A stretch of 60,661 nucleotides of DNA from Myxococcales bacterium (GTDB lineage: Bacteria; Myxococcota_A; Polyangia; Polyangiales; Polyangiaceae): positions 1 through 60,661 of the forward strand of contig JACPVJ010000051.1 of the NCBI GenBank assembly GCA_016191785.1, written 5' to 3'. The notes beneath the pieces are model-generated. The model made no database searches. It worked only from the letters and a program-made list of their open reading frames with translations, and was not told the origin of the DNA. This document shows, piece after piece, positions 54,240 to 60,661 of the stretch. A program made the position numbers and the translations under genes. Each line of letters opens with the position of its first letter. The stretch's first letter is position 1.

Positions 54240-55088
54240 TCAGCCCCCGAGCTTCTTCTGCGCCCAGGCAGAGAGCTTGGTCAGCTTGCCGAACTTCTTC
54301 TCGAGGTCGGCGATGTTCGCCGAGTAGCCAGTGCTGTCGAACCACTCGAGCATCGTCGCGAAGTCGTCGCTGTTCTTCCGGACCTCGGCGATCGGCACCT
54401 GGAAGAACTTCACCGGCTTGCCCGAGGCCCGGCTCAAGATCTCGGCGGCGGCCGGGATGGTGGCCGCGTCGCCGGCGATCTCGAGCTCTGCCCGGTTCAG
54501 CTCGGCGGCGTTGATGAACGCCTGCGCGCCGATCCGACCGATGTCCTCGACCGCGATCATCTGCAGCACGGTCTCGGGCCTCATGCCCGCGGCCAGCGTG
54601 TCGCCGTTCAGAAACCATGGCGAGACCAGGTTTTCCATGAAGAACACCGGCCGCAAGATCACATGCGAGGCGAAGCCCAGGCTTCGCACCTTCTCTTCCA
54701 CGCGCCACTTGTTGTCGAAGTGGGGGATCCCGGTCTTCTTGTCGGCCGAGCCCACCGACGTGTAGACGAAGTGCTGAACCCCCTTGTCCTTGGCGACCTG
54801 CGCGAGGCGCTTGCCCTGCTCTTCCTCGCGCAGGACCCCGGCCTCCCAGGTGTTCTGCACCGAGAACACGCCCCACGCGCCCTCGACGGCCTTCGCCAGC
54901 GCAGCCGCGTCGTCCAGATCACCCGCGACGAGCTTCACCCCCGCCGCCGCCAGCGCCTGGGCCGCCTCTCCGTCGGGCTTGCGCGTCATCCCCCGCAGGT
55001 CGAACCCTCGTCCGATCAGCGCGCGGGCAACCGCGCCCCCCTGTTGCCCCGTCGCACCCGTGATCAGAATCGTTCGTTCGTTGGCCAT
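54240..55088 (-). CDS. NmrA-like NAD(P)-binding oxidoreductase
   Basis: The 282-residue protein is an atypical short-chain dehydrogenase of the NmrA family. The nucleotide-binding loop ILITGATGQQGGAVARALIG (GxxGxxG) opens the protein. RGMTRKPDGEAAQAL, where Arg/Lys fits NADP phosphate, and VAGDLDDAAALAKAVEGAWG follow. The typical YxxxK is replaced by HFDNKWRVEEKVR, as in NmrA/HSCARG-type proteins. Such proteins sense NADPH or reduce small molecules. It is cytoplasmic and its partner is unknown. Convergent with the MopE-like lipoprotein gene. Confidence 0.9.
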   Translation of the reverse strand: MANERTILITGATGQQGGAVARALIGRGFDLRGMTRKPDGEAAQALAAAGVKLVAGDLDDAAALAKAVEGAWGVFSVQNTWEAGVLREEEQGKRLAQVAKDKGVQHFVYTSVGSADKKTGIPHFDNKWRVEEKVRSLGFASHVILRPVFFMENLVSPWFLNGDTLAAGMRPETVLQMIAVEDIGRIGAQAFINAAELNRAELEIAGDAATIPAAAEILSRASGKPVKFFQVPIAEVRKNSDDFATMLEWFDSTGYSANIADLEKKFGKLTKLSAWAQKKLGG

Positions 55089-55110
55089 GATGGCCAGTGC
55101 TTAGGGCCGG

Positions 55111-56733
55111 TCAGGTGCCGGTCAACCCCCGGCGACGACGCAGCAAGCCGAGCGCGGCGAGCGCGCCCAGCAGCGCGGTCAGCGCTCCGCGATCGCGGCG
55201 GGTGGTCCGACAGCCGCATCCCCCGTCGTCACTGCTCTCGCCCGAGCTCGCCGCCCCGCCACCACCAGTGGCGCCCCCGCTGCCCGTGGCCCCGCCGCTC
55301 GGGTTGCCCGCGCTGCCGCTGCTGCCGGCGCTGCCGCCCGCCGTAGCCCCCGCGCTGCCCCCGGCCGGTGAGCCCGCGGTGCCGCCGGTGCCGGAGCCGC
55401 CCGTGCCGGTGCCGCCCGTCCCCGTGCCGCCCGTGCCGGTGCCGCCGGTGCCGCCGGTGCTCGTCCCGTACTCGTATGCGCCGATGTCGATGGCGCCCAC
55501 CGCGGGACGCGCCGGCGCGGCGCCCGCGGCCATCACCGTGTGCAGCGGCGGGTGGAACGCCGGCGCACCGAGCGGGCTGGGGAACGCATAGCCGGCCGGG
55601 CTCGCCGGGGTGCCGCCCTTGTCGATCAGCGGGCTCTGCGCGGCTGGGTGCAGATCGAAGGTCGCGGCGTTGACGAAGCCGGGGTCGGCCCCGCTCAGGC
55701 TGCCGGTCCACTGGCTGGGCGGGTTGGTCGCGCCGGTCTTGTACCAGTTGTTGCTGCCGCCGATCACGGGGCTGCCGCTCTTCCACTTCGCCTCGACCAT
55801 GCGCACCAGGTTGGGCGTGCCGCTGCCGGTGGTCCAAAAGACGTTGTTGTGCATCTCGACGCTCTCGAGGCCGTCGAACAAACGAAACACGGCGCTGCCG
55901 CCCGGCTGGGTGATCACGGTGTTGTTCACGAAGCGATAGCGCCCCTGCGTCTGCCCAGTGCTATCACCGCCGAAGCGCGCCACGAAGGTGGTCGCGGTCT
56001 TGATCAGCACGTTGCCCACCACGTCCGAGTCCTCACGGGCCAAGGTCTCGCTCTGACCGTCGGGCCCGATCAGCTCGAGCTCGTGGTACATCGCCCCCGC
56101 GATCCAGTTGTAATAGATCTCGTTGCGCTCGGCCCGGCTCTTCACGTTGTTGCCACCGTTGGCGTCGTGCACCCAGCAGTGCTGCATGCGAAACACGCTC
56201 TTCGGGTGGGCCGTCTCGTCGGTGGCCATGTAGATCTGGTGATCGTAGACGCCGCCGCCACACTTGTAGACCTCGACGTACTCGAGCAAGAGCGAGCCCG
56301 AATCCGAGTCGGCGCCCAAGAGACCGTGCTTCGGACAGTCGTGGATCACCGAGTCGCGCAGGGTGATGTCGTGGGCGTGGTGATAGAAGCAGCGGAATGA
56401 CCCTCCGGTCAGCTCCAGCCCCTCGAACACGTAGTGATCGGCCTGGGCCTCGATGGTGTTGGTGGCGCCGCTCACCACCGGCCGCTTTCCGTTCACGCGC
56501 AGGCCGCGGATGGTGATCTTGGCGGCGGCGCTGCCGGGTTGATCGAAGACGACGCCGCCGGTGTAGCTGGCGTCGCCGTCGACCTCGACCAAGTCCCCCG
56601 GCTTGAGCAGGCCCTTGACCGCGCCGAGTTGCTTGTACTGCTGAGTCGGCCCGACCTTGTAGGTGGTGGCCACCGCCACGCTGGCGAGCGACAGAACCAA
56701 GAGCCCGCACCCACTCGCGATCGCGATTCGCAT
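55111..56733 (-). CDS. Right-handed beta-helix protein with MYXO-CTERM sorting tail
   Basis: The 540-residue protein starts at ATG 56733, which has an excellent GGAGG 6 nt upstream. A signal peptide (LLVLSLASVAVA-TTY) is followed by parallel beta-helix repeats (residues 25-410), e.g. ITIRGLRVNGKRPVVSG, YVFEGLELTGGSFRCFYHHA, ITLRDSVIHDCPKHG, YRFVNNTVITQPGGS and VEMHNNVFWTTG, typical of polysaccharide lyases and chondroitinase-like proteins. A Gly/Thr/Ser-rich linker leads to a MYXO-CTERM signal: DDGGCGCRTT, a hydrophobic helix ALTALLGALAALGLL and RRRR. That tail targets surface attachment in Myxococcota. Binding or cleavage of a glycan is inferred. Confidence 0.87.
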   Translation of the reverse strand: MRIAIASGCGLLVLSLASVAVATTYKVGPTQQYKQLGAVKGLLKPGDLVEVDGDASYTGGVVFDQPGSAAAKITIRGLRVNGKRPVVSGATNTIEAQADHYVFEGLELTGGSFRCFYHHAHDITLRDSVIHDCPKHGLLGADSDSGSLLLEYVEVYKCGGGVYDHQIYMATDETAHPKSVFRMQHCWVHDANGGNNVKSRAERNEIYYNWIAGAMYHELELIGPDGQSETLAREDSDVVGNVLIKTATTFVARFGGDSTGQTQGRYRFVNNTVITQPGGSAVFRLFDGLESVEMHNNVFWTTGSGTPNLVRMVEAKWKSGSPVIGGSNNWYKTGATNPPSQWTGSLSGADPGFVNAATFDLHPAAQSPLIDKGGTPASPAGYAFPSPLGAPAFHPPLHTVMAAGAAPARPAVGAIDIGAYEYGTSTGGTGGTGTGGTGTGGTGTGGSGTGGTAGSPAGGSAGATAGGSAGSSGSAGNPSGGATGSGGATGGGGAASSGESSDDGGCGCRTTRRDRGALTALLGALAALGLLRRRRGLTGT

Positions 56734-56889
56734 CACTCGCCTCCGTGACCCAGGGTACGGGATGCCCGGCTGCGCGTCAGCAGGCCGGAAAGGGTTGCGG
56801 CAAAGCCAGCGCCACGCGCAGGGGCTTCGTGCTCTCCTGCCGCGGCCGGGCGAGAGCCGTGTGGCCCAGGACTTGCTGCTCCGCCAGTC

Positions 56890-57681
56890 ATGCCCTGGTC
56901 GGCTCGCTCTCTCGGGTTGATCGTGCCGTGCCTCGCGGGGTGCATGGAAATGAGCCCGTTTCAGGTCGATCTGCCCGCGCACCACCGCGACAAGACCGCC
57001 GAGAACCTGGCTCGGCTCGGCCAGCGCCCGCCCCCCGCGCTCCCCTGGCGGTTCGCGGTGGTGACCGACAACCACCAAGCCTACGACGAGCTCGCGAGCG
57101 TCGTGGACGAGCTGAACGCGCGGGACGACCTCGAGCTGGTCTTGCACGGCGGCGATCTGAGCGACGTGGGCCTGAAGGCCGAGCTCGTGTGGTCGCTGGA
57201 CGAGCTCGAGCGCCTGCGCGTGCCCTGGTTCACGGTCGTGGGCAACCACGATGCGCTCTCCAACGGCAAGCAGCTCTACGCGTCGATGTTCGGCCCCGAG
57301 GACTACGCCTTCGAGCACGGGTCGGTGCGCTTCGTGTGCTTCAACTCGAACGAGCACGAGTACTCGGGAACGCCGCGCCTGACTTGGCTCGCCGACGCCG
57401 TCCGGGGCAGTTCGACACAGTCGACCGTGGCCCTGACCCACGTTCCGCCCGATGCCTTGGCCAAGAGCTACGAGCAGACGCTGGTGGAAAACCGGGTGGC
57501 CTTGGCGCTGAGCGGACACTTCGGTGGGTTCGAGCTCCGGCAGAACGGGGGCACGTCGTTCGTGCGGGTCGACGCGGTCATGAGCGAGCGCTGGGCCGAG
57601 GTGACCGTCGGTCTCGGCGGTTCGTTGGCGCTGGCGGCGTGCGAACGAAGCGGCTGCGCTCCGCTCGGAGGTGGTCCGTGA
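56890..57681 (+). CDS. Calcineurin-like metallophosphoesterase lipoprotein
   Basis: The 263-residue protein has a lipobox (CLAG-C near residue 18). The metal-binding blocks are AVVTDNHQ (Asp, His), LVLHGGDLSD (GGD), FTVVGNHDAL (GNHD), STVALTHVPP (His) and ALALSGHFGG (GH), all in order. The last block lacks the final His of GHxH, as in some family members. Phosphomonoesterase or diesterase activity outside the cytoplasm is inferred. Its stop overlaps the next gene's GTG start (GTGA). Confidence 0.87.
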   Translation: MPWSARSLGLIVPCLAGCMEMSPFQVDLPAHHRDKTAENLARLGQRPPPALPWRFAVVTDNHQAYDELASVVDELNARDDLELVLHGGDLSDVGLKAELVWSLDELERLRVPWFTVVGNHDALSNGKQLYASMFGPEDYAFEHGSVRFVCFNSNEHEYSGTPRLTWLADAVRGSSTQSTVALTHVPPDALAKSYEQTLVENRVALALSGHFGGFELRQNGGTSFVRVDAVMSERWAEVTVGLGGSLALAACERSGCAPLGGGP

Positions 57682-58283
57682 TCCGGCGCGCCGCCGCCGG
57701 CCTGGGGCTCTTGGCGGTGTTGCTCTGGCCAGGGACCGTCGCCGGCGAAAGCTGCCCCGATCGCGCTGATCCCCTGGGCTGGGCAGCGCCGGACTTCGTC
57801 AAGGCCCAGAGTGGCGGCTATCTGGGACTTGCCACTCTGGGCGTCGGCTACGCCACCAAGAACGACCTGCTCGCCGGCACGGCGTACTACGGCTGGGTCC
57901 CTCGCCAGGTTGCGGGGATCGAGATCCACAGCTTCGCCGTGACACTCACTGCACGCGGGCGACTGTGTCTCGACTCGCGCTGGGAGTGGATCGTGGCCTA
58001 CGGCGGAGTCGGTTCGGTGTTCACCCGAGGCGAGGGGTTCTTCATCGAGTCGCCGAGCCCCTACCCGGACGACTACTACCAGCCCACCGCGCGCCGGTAC
58101 CTGGTTCTGGTCGGAAGCGAGGTGTTGCTGAAGCCGACCACGGCCCCCGCGTGGCTCTCGGGTCACGGGCCGTTCTTCGAGGTCGTGTTCCTGGACAAGT
58201 ACCTCTCGGCGTGGTGGAAGAACGATCGCATCGCGCTGCGCGAAACGTTGTCGCTCGCGCTCGGCTACAAGCTGCGGATGTGA
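57678..58283 (+). CDS. Exported beta-rich hypothetical protein
   Basis: The 201-residue protein from GTG 57678 has a signal peptide (AAAGLGLLAVLLWPGTVAG-E). Alternating strands rich in Tyr/Trp/Gly follow (YLGLATLGVGYATKNDLLAG, WEWIVAYGGVGSVFTRGEG, LYKYLSAWWKN-type DKYLSAWWKNDRIA), ending in LSLALGYKLRM. Such alternation suits an outer-membrane barrel of about eight strands. No family is recognised. It is translationally coupled to the phosphoesterase before it. Confidence 0.65.
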   Translation: MIRRAAAGLGLLAVLLWPGTVAGESCPDRADPLGWAAPDFVKAQSGGYLGLATLGVGYATKNDLLAGTAYYGWVPRQVAGIEIHSFAVTLTARGRLCLDSRWEWIVAYGGVGSVFTRGEGFFIESPSPYPDDYYQPTARRYLVLVGSEVLLKPTTAPAWLSGHGPFFEVVFLDKYLSAWWKNDRIALRETLSLALGYKLRM

Positions 58284-58332
58284 ACCGCGGCTTGCGAGTC
58301 GGGGCCCCTGTGCTAGCCCTTGGGGGCGACGA

Positions 58333-59535
58333 ATGCCCGCCCTCTCGCCTTTGCGCGCGCTGCCGCTCGTGCTGCTCGTCGGCGCGTGCTCGCAACACAC
58401 CACACGCCTGGCCGCGGAGGGCACGGGGGACCTCTCGAACCCCGCTGCGCCGCGCCGCGCGCCCGACTCGGCGCTCGTGGCCAGCTGCGGCGACGGAGCC
58501 GAAATCGCCCCCCGCCTCGATCGGCGGCCCTACTTGCAGCGGGTGGGCGCCCACGACGCGCGGGTGCTGTTCACGGCCGCCGATGGCGCCCCAATCGAGG
58601 TCGAGCTCCGTCGGGCCGACGGCACGCTGGTGGCCGCGCACCCCGCGACGCGCGCCGCGCCCGACGAGCCCTGGTCCGTGGGCTTCGTCGGCCTCGAACC
58701 GGGCCAGATCTACTGCTATGCGCTGCCGGGCATCACCTCGCCCGCTGGGTTTCGCACCGCACCCCAGACCGGGGACGTGAGCTTCGTCGCGTTCGGCGAC
58801 TCGGGCAACGGCAGCTCGAACCAGCGCGCGGTGTACGGCCAGATCCAGACCGTACCCTTCGACTTCGTCCTGCACCTGGGCGACCTGGCCTACGAGACGG
58901 GGCGCGCGAGCGAGCTCGAGTCCCGATTCTTCGACGTCTACCGCCCCACCACCCGCAGCTTCGCCGTGTTCCCGGTGATCGGCAACCACGACGACGCCAC
59001 CGATCACGCCGCGGCATACCTGCGTGCCTTCGATCTGCCGGACAACGGGGTCCCGGCCCAGCGCGAGCGCTTCTACTCGTTCGACTGGGGTGACGTTCAC
59101 TTCGTCGCGCTGGACACCGAGCGGGTCACTGCCGAGCAGGCGGCGTTCCTCGACCACGATCTCACGAACAGCAAGCAACCTTGGCAGGTGGTGCTCGCGC
59201 ACCGACCGGCCCACTCGTCGGGCGATCACGGGGGCCTCGCGTCGTTCCGCGAGACCTTCGGCCCGGTCTTGAAGAAGCATCGGGTCCCGCTGGTGCTGAG
59301 CGGTCACGAGCACGACTACGAACGAACCGCCGCCATCGACGGAACGATCTTCGTCGTCAGCGGCGGCGGCGGCCGCGACACCCGCCCGGTGGGCTGGAGC
59401 GACTTCACGGCCTACGCCGAGTCCGTGCTGCACTTCCTGTTCGTCGAGCTCCGGGGTGGGCGCCTTGTCGTGCACGCCATCGACGGCGTGGGCCGCGAGT
59501 TCGACTCGGTCGCCATCGACCGCCCGCTGCCCTGA
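58333..59535 (+). CDS. Purple-acid-phosphatase-like metallophosphoesterase lipoprotein
   Basis: The 400-residue lipoprotein (LVGA-C near residue 19) has an N-terminal fibronectin-like domain (residues 60-145: RPYLQRVGAHDARVLFTAAD) and a metallophosphoesterase domain. Its motifs are SFVAFGDSGNG, FVLHLGDLAYETG, FPVIGNHDDATDH, VVLAHRPAHSS and VLSGHEHDYERT. The arrangement is that of bacterial purple acid phosphatases, which hydrolyse phosphate esters in the periplasm or at the surface. It is the second phosphoesterase within 2 kb, but the two are not close relatives. Confidence 0.9.
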   Translation: MPALSPLRALPLVLLVGACSQHTTRLAAEGTGDLSNPAAPRRAPDSALVASCGDGAEIAPRLDRRPYLQRVGAHDARVLFTAADGAPIEVELRRADGTLVAAHPATRAAPDEPWSVGFVGLEPGQIYCYALPGITSPAGFRTAPQTGDVSFVAFGDSGNGSSNQRAVYGQIQTVPFDFVLHLGDLAYETGRASELESRFFDVYRPTTRSFAVFPVIGNHDDATDHAAAYLRAFDLPDNGVPAQRERFYSFDWGDVHFVALDTERVTAEQAAFLDHDLTNSKQPWQVVLAHRPAHSSGDHGGLASFRETFGPVLKKHRVPLVLSGHEHDYERTAAIDGTIFVVSGGGGRDTRPVGWSDFTAYAESVLHFLFVELRGGRLVVHAIDGVGREFDSVAIDRPLP

Positions 59536-59585
59536 TGTTTTGTCGCGGCTGACGCGGCCACCCGCGCTATGCTGCCGCGCCCCCG

Positions 59586-60287
59586 ATGTCCGACTCGGTA
59601 GCGCCGCCGTCTCGCCGCTCGCGCCGGCCCCGCCGTCGCAAGCCGAAGCTCGATCCGAAGGTGCGCGCCGAGCGACGGCGTTCGCTCAAAGAGGACGCGC
59701 TCAATCTGCCGAACATGCTCACCTTCGGGCGCATCGCGGTGATCCCGCTGGTGCTGTGGCTGCTCGACAGCGGCACCCCGACCGACTGCACCTGGGCCGC
59801 CATCGTGTACGGGGCCGCGGCGATCACCGATCTGCTCGACGGCTATCTGGCGCGCAAGCTGGGGGTGGTCAGCGTGCTCGGTAAGTTCCTCGACCCGCTG
59901 GCAGACAAGCTGATCGTGATGGCCACGCTGGTCTGGATGGTGCCCATGGGCCGCATCCCCGAGTGGGCGGTCGCGCTGCTCCTGGCGCGCGAGCTCAGCA
60001 TCACCGGGCTGCGGTCCATCGCGTCCAGCGAGGGCGTGGTGATCGCCGCCGGCGACGGCGGCAAGAGCAAGACCGCGCTCCAGATGATCGGCATCATCGC
60101 GCTGATCGTCGGCTACCCGTACCACCTCTCGGTCGGCCCCTTGGACCTCGGGGTCGTCGATTTGGTCGTCGTCGGCCGGACCCTGGTCTACATCTCGCTG
60201 GTGTTCTCGATCACCAGCGCGTTTCAGTACGTGGGCCTGTTCGCCGAGGCGGTCGAGGCCAAACGCCGACGGGTCGGCGGCGAGTAG
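59586..60287 (+). CDS. pgsA: CDP-diacylglycerol--glycerol-3-phosphate 3-phosphatidyltransferase
   Basis: The 233-residue integral membrane enzyme makes phosphatidylglycerol phosphate from CDP-diacylglycerol and glycerol 3-phosphate. A basic N-terminal extension of about 40 residues (RRSRRPRRRKPKL) precedes NLPNMLTFGRIAVIPLVL, typical of PgsA. The CDP-alcohol phosphotransferase motif lies at residues 82-108: D-x2-D-G-x2-A-R-x8-G-x3-D-x3-D, complete in DLLDGYLAR plus GKFLDPLADK. About four membrane helices follow. The start ATG 59586 follows an 50-bp gap, so it probably has its own promoter. Confidence 0.95.
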   Translation: MSDSVAPPSRRSRRPRRRKPKLDPKVRAERRRSLKEDALNLPNMLTFGRIAVIPLVLWLLDSGTPTDCTWAAIVYGAAAITDLLDGYLARKLGVVSVLGKFLDPLADKLIVMATLVWMVPMGRIPEWAVALLLARELSITGLRSIASSEGVVIAAGDGGKSKTALQMIGIIALIVGYPYHLSVGPLDLGVVDLVVVGRTLVYISLVFSITSAFQYVGLFAEAVEAKRRRVGGE

Positions 60288-60369
60288 GGAATTCGCCCGG
60301 AAAAACCCCCTGGCCCGGGGTGAGAACCCCTGACCTTGCGCGGGAAAATCGTGCTAAACCCACCCCCAG

Positions 60370-60661
60370 ATGAAACGCCTTCTTCCCCGCCTGTGCGCCC
60401 TTCCCCTCTTGCTGTTGCTCTGGGCACCGGGCTGCGCCGAGCAGGCTGAGGGCGAGCGCTGCGATTTCGAGAAGAGCGGCCATCAAGACTGCGAGACCGG
60501 CTTGGTGTGCGTCCCGGCGGCTGACCTGATCGACAACGCGACCGATCGCTGTTGCCCCCCCGAGGGGCAGAGCATCAGCGACAACCGCTGCCTGCGCAAC
60601 GACGGCAGCGGCGGCGCGGGGGGCACCGGCGGCGCGGCGGGCAGTGGCGGCGCGGCGGGCA
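60370..60661 (+). CDS. Gly-rich-linker lipoprotein (3' end outside window)
   Basis: The frame opens with a signal peptide (LLPRLCALPLLLLLWAPG-C) and a Cys-rich start (CDFEKSGHQDCETGLVC, RCCPPEGQS). It then enters a GGAGGTGGAAGSGG linker when the window ends. The linker matches those of the lipoprotein at 10442-11554 and the beta-helix protein at 55111. The C-terminal domain is not visible. A Cys-poor hairpin-rich spacer of 82 bp separates it from pgsA. Confidence 0.75.
   Translation, partial: MKRLLPRLCALPLLLLLWAPGCAEQAEGERCDFEKSGHQDCETGLVCVPAADLIDNATDRCCPPEGQSISDNRCLRNDGSGGAGGTGGAAGSGGAAG

Overview
The window looks like chromosome from a high-GC member of Myxococcota, most likely near Polyangiales/Sorangiineae. 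The evidence is compositional and by gene family: extreme third-position G/C, many GTG starts and 1-4 nt stop/start overlaps, Pkn2-type Ser/Thr kinases, a MYXO-CTERM sorting tail, Gly-rich 'GGTGG' lipoprotein linkers, MopE-like Cys repeats, and roughly twenty lipoproteins among about 58 genes. No rRNA, tRNA, CRISPR array, insertion sequence or prophage was seen. Coding density is very high, and no stretch above 300 bases lacks a gene or gene remnant.

Layout. 1-6.9 kb: end of an Ala/Pro/Lys-rich tail-anchored protein, a DUF362 Tat protein with two translationally coupled membrane-linked genes, an RCC1-repeat lipoprotein, and a Ser/Thr kinase overlapping a TPR/PEGA protein. 6.9-10.4 kb: LOG phosphoribohydrolase, a GlnRS-YqeY fusion and a TlpA-like thioredoxin, closed by an inverted repeat built from two convergent stop codons. 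10.4-20.6 kb: lipoproteins, a formylglycine-enzyme-like lipoprotein beside an amidase gene remnant, a PDZ protein, an OmpA-like lipoprotein, a 52-bp tandem array of a dispersed palindrome, a C39-like peptidase, an Hcp/Sel1 lipoprotein and a four-gene coupled envelope cluster. 20.6-29.1 kb: a nucleotide-transporter/HEAT/cNMP fusion, a serpin lipoprotein, a hotdog thioesterase, a membrane protein, a B12-binding radical SAM enzyme and a nuclease-like lipoprotein. 29.3-34.5 kb (minus strand): a kinase with a 22-Cys ectodomain, a Cys-rich lipoprotein, a broken FGE-like gene, an SGNH hydrolase and a second complete FGE-like lipoprotein. 34.5-38.5 kb: a complete, overlapping sugar/glycerol-phosphate-type ABC importer operon.

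40.4-43.2 kb is the most interesting region. A TetR regulator carrying two C-terminal DUF2249-like domains is coupled (ATGA) to a polytopic, His-containing heme-copper-like membrane protein and is divergent from a hemerythrin. A perfect 20-bp palindrome covers the regulator's start codon. I read this as a candidate autoregulated nitrosative/oxygen-stress module.

43.2-60.7 kb: a TonB-like protein, a membrane metalloprotease that probably starts at CTG directly on the stop codon of a divergent lon, a lipoprotein-hisB-hisH-hisA operon without hisF, a TPR-AIM24 protein, a MopE-like Cys-rich lipoprotein, an NmrA reductase, a MYXO-CTERM beta-helix protein, two metallophosphoesterases, pgsA and the start of a Gly-rich lipoprotein cut by the window end. 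All functional calls come from reading motifs; no database search was run.
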